DNA from: Echinicola strongylocentroti
GTDB lineage: Bacteria; Bacteroidota; Bacteroidia; Cytophagales; Cyclobacteriaceae
NCBI RefSeq assembly: GCF_003260975.1
Contig: NZ_CP030041.1
Span: 5,707,501 to 5,771,500, forward strand
Reading direction: 5' to 3'
DNA: 64,000 nucleotides
Below are positions 9,047-17,620 of the stretch, piece after piece. Within the stretch, counting starts at the first letter, position 1, and every line of letters starts with the position of its first letter. The notes below the pieces were generated by a model. That model was given only the letters and a program-made list of their open reading frames with translations. It was not told where the DNA came from and searched no databases. Both the position numbers and the translations under genes were made by a program.

Positions 9047-10621
9047 ATGACAACAAAGATGAAATATATAGAAAGAGTTTATTCGACTATTACCAAGGGA
9101 CTGGTAATCATGAGTGGCGTTGCTTTATTTTCATGTTCCAGTTTCTTGGAAGAGACTCCCACAGCTATTTTGACGGATGCCAACTTCTACCAAACTACGA
9201 CAGACGCTATTTCTGCAGTAGATGCTATCTATGCATCTGTTCAAAGTGGAAACAGTGGCTGGTATTTTGGGAATTTTTACATGACTACCGATGTAAATAC
9301 CGATGATATGTTTACGGATCCAAATGTGGGAAATGCAACTTGGCAGGCTTGGAGCCAACTGAATATCAATTCGGAAATAGATCATATTGGAGCCGTTTGG
9401 AACCAGCATTATATTACCATAGGAAGGGCAAATGCCGTAATAGAACTGGTCGCTGAGGATATTGATATCAGGGATAGGTTAGTGGCCGAAGCCAAGTTTT
9501 TCAGAGCGCTTGCCTATTTTGACCTTGTCCGGTTTTTCGGTGACGTCCCTGTGACGACCTCCCTTATTAAGGACTTGGATGATGCCTTTGTGATTGCCGC
9601 CGAACGTACAGCATCTGTAGATGTGTATGAACAAATAGAACAAGACTTGATGGACGCTGCGGCTGTTCTCCCCGACCAATGGTCCGGCGGTGATTTGGGC
9701 CGTGTGACGGCCGGCAGTGCTTATGGATTGTTGGCTAAGGTTTATTTGACTTGGGCCGGACAGCCACTAAATGATGCTTCCAAATATGCACTGGCTGTCG
9801 AAATGGCCGATGAAGTGGTCAATAATAGGGCTGCCTACGGCTATGGTCTGGAAGAAAATTACCTAGATGCATTTAGAACGAATGTGGGTAAAGAGTCCCT
9901 GTTTGAGGCACAGATGAAAAGTGGCATCGGGGTATCACAAGGAGGCTCTTTGGCAGGTATCACTACCTTGCCTCGGAATCTCTCCGGAATCCTAGGTTCT
10001 AACTACCGTGGCAATGGCCTCTTAAGGCCTACTCCCGATTTGGTGAAGGCATTTGATCCAGAGGACCAGCGGTACCAAACGGGCATGTTTTCCAGTTTAT
10101 CTAATCCTGATGGTGCCACGGCTACTTTTGACCCTCATGTGTTCAAGTACATCGAAGTAGAAGATATACTCTACCAAGGCTTGGTGCTGAATGATGGAGG
10201 AGTCAATACCAAAGTTCTTCGGTTTGCAGATGTATTGTTGATGTATGCCGAAGCATTGAATGAGGTAAATAATGGACCGACAGCGCCTGCCTATGATGCG
10301 ATAAATGAAGTAAGGAACAGGGCAGGTTTAGATGACCTTTCCGCTTTGGATTATAATGGGTTTAAGGAAGCCGTTTATAAAGAAAGAAGGCTGGAGTTAT
10401 TTGGAGAAGGTCACCGGTGGTTTGACCTCGTAAGGCAGGGCAGGTATGTGTCTACCTTGGAAGGATTTAGCAATACACTTCAGGATTTTCCCGATCCGGC
10501 TACCACTTCCACCTTTATCATCGAAAAGAATATTCAGCCATATTATACCTTGATGCCTATACCCCAAGCACATATCAATATTTTGGAAACGGATAAGGAT
10601 CTCCAAAACCCGGGATATTGA
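9047..10621 (+). CDS. SusD/RagB-family glycan-binding lipoprotein
   Basis: A 524-residue lipoprotein. The signal ends at VALFSC (Cys30), followed by SSFLEETPTAILTDANFYQTT, the usual SusD opening. Later family marks are LVAEAKFFRALAYFDLVRFFGDVPV, VLRFADVLLMYAEALNEV, AINEVRNRAGL and YKERRLELFGEGHRWFDLVRQG. It should form the lid and substrate-binding partner of the SusC at 5656, from which it is separated by 7 bp. A start at the second Met (9059) would shorten the N-terminus without changing the signal peptide. No oddities seen. Confidence 0.96.
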   Translation: MTTKMKYIERVYSTITKGLVIMSGVALFSCSSFLEETPTAILTDANFYQTTTDAISAVDAIYASVQSGNSGWYFGNFYMTTDVNTDDMFTDPNVGNATWQAWSQLNINSEIDHIGAVWNQHYITIGRANAVIELVAEDIDIRDRLVAEAKFFRALAYFDLVRFFGDVPVTTSLIKDLDDAFVIAAERTASVDVYEQIEQDLMDAAAVLPDQWSGGDLGRVTAGSAYGLLAKVYLTWAGQPLNDASKYALAVEMADEVVNNRAAYGYGLEENYLDAFRTNVGKESLFEAQMKSGIGVSQGGSLAGITTLPRNLSGILGSNYRGNGLLRPTPDLVKAFDPEDQRYQTGMFSSLSNPDGATATFDPHVFKYIEVEDILYQGLVLNDGGVNTKVLRFADVLLMYAEALNEVNNGPTAPAYDAINEVRNRAGLDDLSALDYNGFKEAVYKERRLELFGEGHRWFDLVRQGRYVSTLEGFSNTLQDFPDPATTSTFIIEKNIQPYYTLMPIPQAHINILETDKDLQNPGY

Positions 10622-10653
10622 TACAGAAGGCCGGGTGAAGTACCTATTTGGGG

Positions 10654-10789
10654 CCAACCGTTCCTAAGAAACGTTAACTCGGAAATTGCATTAGCCTATC
10701 TATTGCACTTTCAGCTCTTCCCGACACTAGGCGGGACAGGCTATGGCGATTCCTAATGCATAAACCGGGTTGAGCAGAGGAACGGTTGG
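10654..10789. repeat. Palindromic repeat copy (10676-10771) nested in an outer 12-bp inverted repeat
   Basis: The inner element runs from AACTCGGAAATTGCATTAGCC to CCTAATGCATAAACCGGGTT (96 bp), an internally shortened member of the family. It is enclosed by a perfect inverted repeat, CCAACCGTTCCT (10654-10665) and AGGAACGGTTGG (10778-10789). The whole can fold into one long interrupted stem just after the SusD stop, where it could end transcription. The 221-bp space holds nothing else I recognise. Confidence 0.65.
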
Positions 10790-10877
10790 TTTCCAAAAAT
10801 CAGTCTAGTGGGGCCAGCCCCCTTCGGGACATGGGCAAGTAGTGATGAAATTACCTTTTAAATGTATCGATATACTT

Positions 10878-11540
10878 ATGCTAAAAATCACAAAAATACT
10901 ACTTCTTACATTGCTAATATCGACAGCATCGGCTTTTGTCCAGAAGAAGGCAAAGGTCCTGATAATAGGAGATTCTATTTCTATTGGTTACACCCCGTTT
11001 GTCCAAGGTAACTTGGAAAATATCGCCGAAGTAGTCCATAACCCAGGTAATGGGAAGCATACAGGAAACGGCCTCATCCATGTAGAGGAATGGTTAGGAG
11101 ACACGGACTGGGATGTTGTCCAGTTTAATTGGGGCCTGTGGGATTTGTGCTACCGAAACCCCACCTCAACTGTACAAGGCAATAGGGATAAAGTAAACGG
11201 TGATATCACTTACAGTATCGAGGAATATGCCAGCAACCTTGATGCCCTGGTCAAAAAAATCAAGACAAAGACAGACGCAAAGTTGATTTTTGTCACCACC
11301 ACTTATGTTCCAGAAAATGAAGCTGGAAGGTTTCCAGAAGACCCAATACGGTACAATGAAGTGGCGAAAAAGGTGATGAAAGAAAATAACGTAATGATCA
11401 ATGATATCTATCAATCATCCATCTCCATTCACCATGAATATGGTAAAGGAAATGATGATGTGCATTATACCCCCAGTGGATACGAGAAGCTGGGAAAGGA
11501 AATTGCCGATTTTCTCAAAAGGGAAATTGGAGAATATTGA
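10878..11540 (+). CDS. Secreted SGNH/GDSL-family hydrolase (probable carbohydrate esterase)
   Basis: A 220-residue protein with an N-terminal signal peptide (KITKILLLTLLISTASAF). The SGNH fold is shown by block I, VLIIGDSIS with nucleophile Ser33, and by the C-terminal catalytic Asp/His in NDDVHYTPSGY (Asp193, His196). A Trp-rich segment, VVQFNWGLWDLC, lies in between. SGNH enzymes in PULs commonly remove acetyl or other acyl groups from glycans; the exact substrate cannot be read. An upstream in-frame ATG at 10842 would add 12 residues (MMKLPFKCIDIL) before the signal peptide, so I prefer 10878. The gene stands alone between two palindromic repeat copies and may be its own transcription unit. 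Confidence 0.88.
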   Translation: MLKITKILLLTLLISTASAFVQKKAKVLIIGDSISIGYTPFVQGNLENIAEVVHNPGNGKHTGNGLIHVEEWLGDTDWDVVQFNWGLWDLCYRNPTSTVQGNRDKVNGDITYSIEEYASNLDALVKKIKTKTDAKLIFVTTTYVPENEAGRFPEDPIRYNEVAKKVMKENNVMINDIYQSSISIHHEYGKGNDDVHYTPSGYEKLGKEIADFLKREIGEY

Positions 11541-11546
11541 TAATAA

Positions 11547-11713
11547 AACCCGGAATATGCATTAGCCATCTACGCCACGGCACCTAAGTATTGCGACCTG
11601 ATCCGTAGCGACGGAAAAAGTCAGCCGCTTTACGTTAGTTTTCTTGCACTTTCAGCTCATTCTGGCACCTGTCGGAACAGGCTATTACGATTTCTAATTA
11701 CATAACCCGGGTT
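11547..11713. repeat. Near full-length palindromic repeat copy (167 bp)
   Basis: It starts AACCCGGAATATGCATTAGCC and ends CATAACCCGGGTT, and shares interior blocks such as CAGCCG, TTAGTTTTC and TTTCAGCTC with the 170-bp copies at 37035 and 60277, though it is clearly diverged in between. It begins 6 bp after the stop of the SGNH gene and fills nearly all of the space to the next gene. Confidence 0.75.
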
Positions 11714-11756
11714 AAAAACCTTGCAAAAGGAATGTTATATAGAGACAACAGAACTG

Positions 11757-13364
11757 ATGACGAACACTAAAATGCAATGGTACACATTAATAGTGACTTG
11801 TTTTTTTCTTCTGGCAAGAACGCAGGCCACTTATGCCCAAACGGGACAGGAAACTTCTGAATCAAAGAATGACGCATGGATCATTGACTCGGAGGAAGAG
11901 TGGCAGAAGTCAATTCTAGAAAAGTCCCATCTGGCACTTATGGAAGGGAGGGCAGTACCCTCTGGAAAGCATGCCTCCATTCATAGTGTGATCAGACAGT
12001 TTGACCAAAAGCGTTCTGTAAAGACCATTACCTTATCTCAATCACCTGAATGGACCAATTGGAAGGCGGTTCCCAATATTGGGCCGTCCAATCTGGGGGA
12101 TGCCCCTGTCGCTTTACAATTGGGAAATGGCAATTATTGGATGTTTGGTAGATATGGACAAAGTAAAAGCCAAAAGGACGGCTCTTTCCAGGGAGAGGAG
12201 GCCCAGTTGGAGGGATTTGATAGTGAGTTGAAAACCACCCCCTTCAAAAACCAATATGATGCCCCCGGCGGCCTAAAGCCTGGCAAGGGCGGTTATCATG
12301 CCTGGCAAAGCAAGGATATGGTGAATTGGGTACATCATGGCCCTGTATCAGAAAGCTTCTCCAAGTGGGTTACTACTGCCGAGTATGTGGACGGCAAACT
12401 GTACTTATACTATGATTTTCCCAACGATCAGGATCCGCATTTATACATTGATGACGACCTGACTGATGGTGAGCCAGGTGAGAATATGGGAATGACTTTT
12501 AATGATCCCACGCATGGTTCCGACTGTGCCGTAATTCGGGACTTGGAGGGCAATTTCCATTTGATTGTGGAAGACTGGTCACCTATCAATGCTTCTACAC
12601 ACGCGTGGGATTCTCCTTTGGCGGTACACGCAATAAGTGTCGATGGCATCAACGATTTTAAAACGCTGGGCCCTCCAGTTGATGAACGTACCCAACCTAC
12701 AGGAGAAATCGCTGAATATGTCCATCCCCATTGGTATGCGGAAGACCCCGGGCGATTTCCGGGAAGAACAGCGACTGAGGATGTTCCCCAACACAGAATT
12801 AAGAAAGGCGAAACCCGTGCTTTTGCCCAATATGAAATTCACGAGCCTGAGCAAAATGCTTACGGCGATTGGGCGGCCATATCCATTGGTGGGCAGTATT
12901 ATTTGTTTGCTGACTTTGATCCAGCGGGTAGTCATGGAAGAGAACATATGAGTGCGGCCTGGTTTACTTCCAGTGATATCAACCAGCCCTTTACCTTTTG
13001 CGGTAATATCGGTCAAGGGCATCCTGATCCGGATATTCTATTTGCTGAGGAACAATTTTACTTGGTGACACAAATGGATACTGACTATATCAGCCCCGGG
13101 CCATGGGTAGAAACCGTAAAAGTGCGTATGGGAGTAGATACGACCAATGATGGTGCCATCGATCATTGGGGCAAATGGGCAACTGTACAGGAGCGATATG
13201 AAAATATAGAAGGGTTTGCCAAACAAATTGGCAAAATACCAGCACAGCTTGACCTCAGTGGGCTGCCAGAAGGCTATGGTTTCCAGTTTGAGGTACAGAT
13301 CATAGATGCCACTGAAAATGAATCCCAACCTATACTCGATAAGGTGGAGGTTTTGTTCGAATGA
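11757..13364 (+). CDS. Predicted secreted beta-propeller glycoside hydrolase (GH43/GH117-like fold), family unassigned
   Basis: A 535-residue exported protein; the signal peptide is best from the ATG at 11772 (MQWYTLIVTCFFLLARTQATYAQ), with 11757 as the nearest upstream ATG. Internal repeats pair Asp/Gly turns with Trp/Tyr-rich strands, as in five-bladed propeller hydrolases: NLGDAPVALQLGNGNYWMFGRYG, KDMVNWVHHGPVSES, GKLYLYYDFPN, GSDCAVIRDLEGNFHLIVEDW, GGQYYLFADFDP and GHPDPDILFAEEQFYLVTQ. The acidic residues in the last three are plausible catalytic positions, but I cannot assign a CAZy family. It overlaps the next gene by 4 bp (ATGA), so it heads the long hydrolase/sulfatase operon, and it is not a close relative of the two GH117-like genes. 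Confidence 0.7.
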   Translation: MTNTKMQWYTLIVTCFFLLARTQATYAQTGQETSESKNDAWIIDSEEEWQKSILEKSHLALMEGRAVPSGKHASIHSVIRQFDQKRSVKTITLSQSPEWTNWKAVPNIGPSNLGDAPVALQLGNGNYWMFGRYGQSKSQKDGSFQGEEAQLEGFDSELKTTPFKNQYDAPGGLKPGKGGYHAWQSKDMVNWVHHGPVSESFSKWVTTAEYVDGKLYLYYDFPNDQDPHLYIDDDLTDGEPGENMGMTFNDPTHGSDCAVIRDLEGNFHLIVEDWSPINASTHAWDSPLAVHAISVDGINDFKTLGPPVDERTQPTGEIAEYVHPHWYAEDPGRFPGRTATEDVPQHRIKKGETRAFAQYEIHEPEQNAYGDWAAISIGGQYYLFADFDPAGSHGREHMSAAWFTSSDINQPFTFCGNIGQGHPDPDILFAEEQFYLVTQMDTDYISPGPWVETVKVRMGVDTTNDGAIDHWGKWATVQERYENIEGFAKQIGKIPAQLDLSGLPEGYGFQFEVQIIDATENESQPILDKVEVLFE

Positions 13365-13399
13365 CCATGTCTTTTCATTTTAATTCAAATTTGAGCTCC

Positions 13400-14383
13400 A
13401 TGAATAAAAAAATCGGACTATTCATTCTGCTGTTATTCGTAACAGTAAGATCATATTCACAGTCAGACATGAAGTCTATTGATGTGCAATACTCGCAGCT
13501 TCAAGGTCTTGAGGCTGACTCGGAGGGGTTTATTCGTCGAGACAATAGTGATATCATTAAAGTTGACGGTCTGTATTACGTGTGGTATTCCAAGATGAGG
13601 CAATTTGTCCCGGGCTTGCCTATTGTTTCTACTATTTGGTACGCCACTTCCCCCGATGGATATACCTGGACAGAAGAAGAGGAATGCTTGGTGACCGGGG
13701 ATAAAGGAAAATGGGATGACCTATATGTCTATACACCTGGTATTCTCGTGGCAGAGGGGAAATATTATCTCTTTTATACTGCCATGTCTACTGTCCATTC
13801 TGAAAATGGGCTTTCACAACCAAATACCGCTATCGGCATCGCAGTTGCCAATTCTCCAGATGGGCCATGGACCAAAATGGCATCTAATCCAGTTTTACTG
13901 CCCAGCGAGGACCGGTCCCATTTTGATAGCCATCGGGTCGATGATTCGTGTTTGATCATTAGGGACGGGAAATACTGGCTATACTATAAAGGTCGTCAAT
14001 GGGGCAAAGGACCCACCGAAACCAAAATGGGCTTGGCAATAGCAGAAAGCCCAGGAGGTCCATACGTCAAGCATAAGAACAATCCACTTGTGGAGGGAAA
14101 TCACGAAGTGTTGGTTTGGCCACAGGGTGAAGGCGTGGCCGCTTTGGTTGGGATGAAGCTAAAGGAGCGCCAGCAGGTTCCATTTTACCTGGTCTATGCC
14201 AATGACGGAATTCACTTTGAAAAGACGCATCAAATAGATAATCAAGATGCCCCTTGGGCTCCCGGAGCGTATAGGCCTGCAGCTTTTACCGACAGTGGCA
14301 ATGGCCAGATGATTAAATGGGGGCTGCACATTGGGGGCGAAAGACCGGATTTGTTTTTGGAGCGATTTGATTTAGTAGAATAA
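13400..14383 (+). CDS. GH117-like secreted glycoside hydrolase (five-bladed beta-propeller)
   Basis: About 327 residues with a signal peptide (NKKIGLFILLLFVTVRSYSQ). An upstream ATG at 13361 overlaps the previous stop as ATGA and adds 13 residues; 13400 gives a cleaner signal peptide. The sequence follows the GH117 pattern: RRDNSDIIKVDGLYYVWYSK, STIWYATSPDGYTW, FDSHRVDDSCLIIRDGKYWLYYKG, then NHEVLVW with an adjacent His-Glu pair (His235-Glu236). From memory, characterised GH117 enzymes cleave terminal alpha-1,3-linked 3,6-anhydro-L-galactose and use a His-Glu at this place. Here the substrate may instead be a related sulfated L-sugar. It is paralogous to the gene at 17621; both flank the first GH116 gene. 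Confidence 0.8.
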   Translation: MNKKIGLFILLLFVTVRSYSQSDMKSIDVQYSQLQGLEADSEGFIRRDNSDIIKVDGLYYVWYSKMRQFVPGLPIVSTIWYATSPDGYTWTEEEECLVTGDKGKWDDLYVYTPGILVAEGKYYLFYTAMSTVHSENGLSQPNTAIGIAVANSPDGPWTKMASNPVLLPSEDRSHFDSHRVDDSCLIIRDGKYWLYYKGRQWGKGPTETKMGLAIAESPGGPYVKHKNNPLVEGNHEVLVWPQGEGVAALVGMKLKERQQVPFYLVYANDGIHFEKTHQIDNQDAPWAPGAYRPAAFTDSGNGQMIKWGLHIGGERPDLFLERFDLVE

Positions 14384-14420
14384 ACAAAGTGGGTAATTGA
14401 TATAGCGCTCTAATAAAAGG

Positions 14421-14660
14421 ACTGATTTAAATATTACAAATGATACTATGGTGATTTTTGCGTCTGACAATGGACATCGGCTTCCCGCAGGTTCAGCTTA
14501 TCCCTTGTCTGGTGGAAAAGAAAATACGTACCCCAGAAGTGAATTTGCTTATTATAATGGCCTCACTCTGGAAGCAATTAGGCAGGACGATTGGAAACTG
14601 CTTTTACCTCGAGATCCCAATGCGGAAAGAACTGGGGGATTGGGACATGGCAGGAACTGA
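14421..14660 (+). pseudogene. Decayed fragment of an S1 sulfatase
   Basis: A stretch of about 80 codons carries sulfatase C-half motifs without the rest of the gene. TNDTMVIFASDNG holds the second metal-binding site, and PLSGGKENTYP resembles the GxKGTxYEGG loop. Then the frame jumps straight to YYNGLTLEAIRQDDWKLLLP, which closely matches YYYNGINLQAIRKGKWKLHLP in the intact sulfatase at 47297. It lacks the N-terminal half (first metal Asp pair, formylglycine Cys, GKWH) and the middle of the C-half, and it stops at 14660. It sits in a 420-bp space between the GH117-like gene and the first GH116. The rest of that space, 14661-14803, shows nothing recognisable. Confidence 0.75.
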
Positions 14661-14803
14661 CCGTCCGCAGTTTACCTATCCGGGTAACTTGAATTCAAGG
14701 AAGTTAAATAATGAGAAGACAGATAAGTCATACTAATTGAATAATTACTAATAACCATCCAGACCCAATCAATATATCTTTGATCAGATAATTCAAAATA
14801 ACC

Positions 14804-17443
14804 ATGAAATGCTTTTGGAAAAACGTTAGTTATGCAGGACGACCCTCAAAGAAACGAAGACCAAGTGGTACCTCGATAAACAGGATAGCCTATCTTTTTG
14901 GGGTACTTTTCAGTATCGTCATGGCTGGAAGTGTATCGGCTCAGGACACCGCAAAAGAATGGCCGGTATTAAAAACGTATCAAGGCGACTATGCCCAAAA
15001 GGTAGCGATGCCATTGGGCGGCATAGGTACGGGAACAGTATCGATAGGGGGAAGAGGTGATCTACGCGATTGGGAGATCGTCAATCAAGGTGCCCTAGGC
15101 TGGAAACCGGTGTTCAATTCTGGCAGGGGTTCTATCCGTATAGCGCCATTTTTTGCGATCCGTACCCAAACCGGCGAAGGAGATGTCCAAACAAGGCTTC
15201 TGGAAGGGCCACTTTCTTCTGCCAATCTGGAAGGCGATTGGGGAAGTAATGAGCTGAACAGTGGTTTTCCCAGGTTTGGGACCAGTGCTTTTAAAACCGC
15301 CTATCCACTGGCCCAAATTGATCTACAGGATGATAACAGCCCAGTAGAAGTTACTTTACAGGCTTTTAACCCCATGGTCCCGGGAGATAGTAAAGTCAGT
15401 AGCTTGCCAGGAGCTGTGCTGAAATACGTGGTACATAACAAATCCGACAAAGCCATAGACGCTACAGTATGCGGTGCCATTCCAAATTTTATCGGTACCG
15501 ATGGATGGGGCGGCGATGCTGCCGGCAATAAAAACACCTTTCATAGAGAGAGCGGACTCAGCGGTATTTTTATGGAAAACACCAATAAAGATAGTCTTAG
15601 CGGTAAGTGGGGGACGATGGCACTGGTTACTCCCGAAACTTCCGGTGTGAGTTACCGGACTCAGTGGGATGCGGATTTTAGATGGAATGGATCATTGATC
15701 GACTTTTGGGATGACATCAACGATGATGGAATGCTAGAGGAGCAGCATGGTGACTATGAAGGCAATAAGCCAGCTACCTTGGCAATTAAGGCGACCATTC
15801 CGCCCCATGGTACCGAGACTTACGTGTTTGTACTTACTTGGAATTTTCCTTATCAGATAGGCTGGGAAGCACAGCCAAATATTGACCATCATCTCATCAA
15901 GAACCATTATGCCACGATCTATGATGATGCCTGGGAGGTAGCAAAAGACCTAACGGCCAATTTGGAAACCTTGGAAAACCGGACACTGGAATTTGTCAAT
16001 GCGTTTGTGAATACGGATGTTCCAGAGGTGCTTAAAGAAGCGGCGCTGTTCAATGTGGCCAATTTGCGCTCTCAAACTGTCTTTCGGGATGAGGATGGGT
16101 ATACATTTGGCTGGGAAGGAACCGGAAGCATAGAAGGAACGGCCATCAATCCTAAAGGAGCCCAGGCGGGATGGGGGTTTGGGACATGCACCCATGTGTG
16201 GAACTACGAGGTGACTACTCCTTTCTTGTTCGGTGATGTGGCGATGAGCATGAGAGAGGTGGAATTTAAATATGGTACCGATATAAAAACCGGCGCCATG
16301 GAGCATCGGTATCAGGTTCCGATAAAAACTGCTGAGCAGCGAATGCGGACAGCTGCTGACGGACAGCTAGGATGCATCATGAAAATGTACAGGGAATGGC
16401 AATTGTCCGGTGATAACGATAAACTTGCCGAGCTGTACCCAAGTGTAAAAGCGGCAATGGAATATGCCTGGAAGTCCAGTGGATGGGATAAGGATGCCAA
16501 CGGAGTACTCGAAGGTAAGCACCACAATACCATGGATGTGAGTTATGTAGGCCCCAATCCGCAAATTGCCACTTGGTACCTAGGAGCCTTGAGGGCAAGT
16601 GAAGAAATGGCCATACAAATGAAGGACAGGGCATTTTCCGAAAAATGTAGGGAGATGTTTGAATACGGTAGCCAATGGACTGATGAAAATCTATTTAATG
16701 GGGAATATTATATCCAAAAAATGCCAGAACCACTGGATTTTCAAGTTGGGGAAGGAATACTGGTAGATCAGCTAGTGGGGCAATATATGGCTCATATCTG
16801 TGGATTGGGTTATTTATTGGACAAGGACCATATCACCACCACCTTAAAGACCATCAGAAAGTATAACTGGAAAGAGGATTTTAATAATCACCTGAGCACT
16901 TTTAGGAGCTATGCAGTAGGCCAGGAAAAAGGCATGGTGATGGGGTACTATCCAAAAGACAAAAGAGAAGCTCGACCTTTCCCTTATTACAGCGAAGTAA
17001 TGACTGGTTTTGAGTACAGTACTGGGGCTCACATGCTGTATGAGGGCTTAGGAGAGGAAGGTTTATCGGTTTTTCAGGCTGTGAGGGACCGGTACGATGG
17101 CAAAAAAAGAAACCCCTTTAACGAAGGAGAATTTGGTCACCGCTATGCCAGGGCAATGGCCTCTTATAGTGGGCTATTGGCCTATACAGGCTTTGAGTAC
17201 AGTGCAGTTACGAAGAGCATGAGGTTTAATGACCTGGAAGGAAAATACTTTTGGTCAAATGGCTATCAGTACGGTACTGTGGAAATAGCCACAGAAGATG
17301 GACAAAAAAAGGCTACGCTTACCGTTTTGAACGATTCAATGGAGCTACGGTCATTTGGGCTTAAAGGTCATAAGGCCCAGACATTTAAAAAAGGAAAAAT
17401 AGTTGGTGAAAATGACCCAGTGGTAATGACGGTGGGGAGTTGA
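14804..17443 (+). CDS. GH116/DUF608 (non-lysosomal glucosylceramidase-like) glycoside hydrolase
   Basis: An 879-residue exported protein with a hydrophobic signal at about residues 27-47. The N-terminal beta domain opens with VAMPLGGIGTGTVSIGGRGDLRDWEI, the hallmark of the GBA2/GH116 N-domain. The C-terminal helical-barrel catalytic domain carries TCTHVWNYEV, AADGQLGCIMKMYREWQLSGD, HHNTMDVSYVGPNPQ, GVLVDQLVGQ-like and FPYYSEVMTGFEY. Asp578 in NTMD matches the family's acid/base Asp; I could not fix the nucleophile by eye. Characterised GH116 enzymes act on beta-glucosides and beta-xylosides. It is the first of three paralogues (others at 25100 and 27727) and lies between the two GH117-like genes. 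Confidence 0.88.
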   Translation: MKCFWKNVSYAGRPSKKRRPSGTSINRIAYLFGVLFSIVMAGSVSAQDTAKEWPVLKTYQGDYAQKVAMPLGGIGTGTVSIGGRGDLRDWEIVNQGALGWKPVFNSGRGSIRIAPFFAIRTQTGEGDVQTRLLEGPLSSANLEGDWGSNELNSGFPRFGTSAFKTAYPLAQIDLQDDNSPVEVTLQAFNPMVPGDSKVSSLPGAVLKYVVHNKSDKAIDATVCGAIPNFIGTDGWGGDAAGNKNTFHRESGLSGIFMENTNKDSLSGKWGTMALVTPETSGVSYRTQWDADFRWNGSLIDFWDDINDDGMLEEQHGDYEGNKPATLAIKATIPPHGTETYVFVLTWNFPYQIGWEAQPNIDHHLIKNHYATIYDDAWEVAKDLTANLETLENRTLEFVNAFVNTDVPEVLKEAALFNVANLRSQTVFRDEDGYTFGWEGTGSIEGTAINPKGAQAGWGFGTCTHVWNYEVTTPFLFGDVAMSMREVEFKYGTDIKTGAMEHRYQVPIKTAEQRMRTAADGQLGCIMKMYREWQLSGDNDKLAELYPSVKAAMEYAWKSSGWDKDANGVLEGKHHNTMDVSYVGPNPQIATWYLGALRASEEMAIQMKDRAFSEKCREMFEYGSQWTDENLFNGEYYIQKMPEPLDFQVGEGILVDQLVGQYMAHICGLGYLLDKDHITTTLKTIRKYNWKEDFNNHLSTFRSYAVGQEKGMVMGYYPKDKREARPFPYYSEVMTGFEYSTGAHMLYEGLGEEGLSVFQAVRDRYDGKKRNPFNEGEFGHRYARAMASYSGLLAYTGFEYSAVTKSMRFNDLEGKYFWSNGYQYGTVEIATEDGQKKATLTVLNDSMELRSFGLKGHKAQTFKKGKIVGENDPVVMTVGS

Positions 17444-17620
17444 TGGCGGCGGTGATCATTCTCCCCGCTTTATCGATGTCTACGTTCATTTTATACCAAA
17501 AAGTACTAGCGTGTGCACCGGGACAGGAGGCTTAATTTACTAATTGGTTCAGAAGCAGGCTTCCCGTGGCATGCTTGATAAATAGAGAAAAGGATATATC
17601 TACATATAATAAATTCAATA

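Noticed and set aside
12579-13022. 147-codon minus-strand frame inside the beta-propeller gene
   Set aside because: It overlaps a coding sequence with clear repeat structure and signal peptide on the plus strand; no support as a gene.
14458-14736. 92-codon frame overlapping the sulfatase remnant in another phase
   Set aside because: The sulfatase similarity is in the frame of 14448; this phase shows no homology features.
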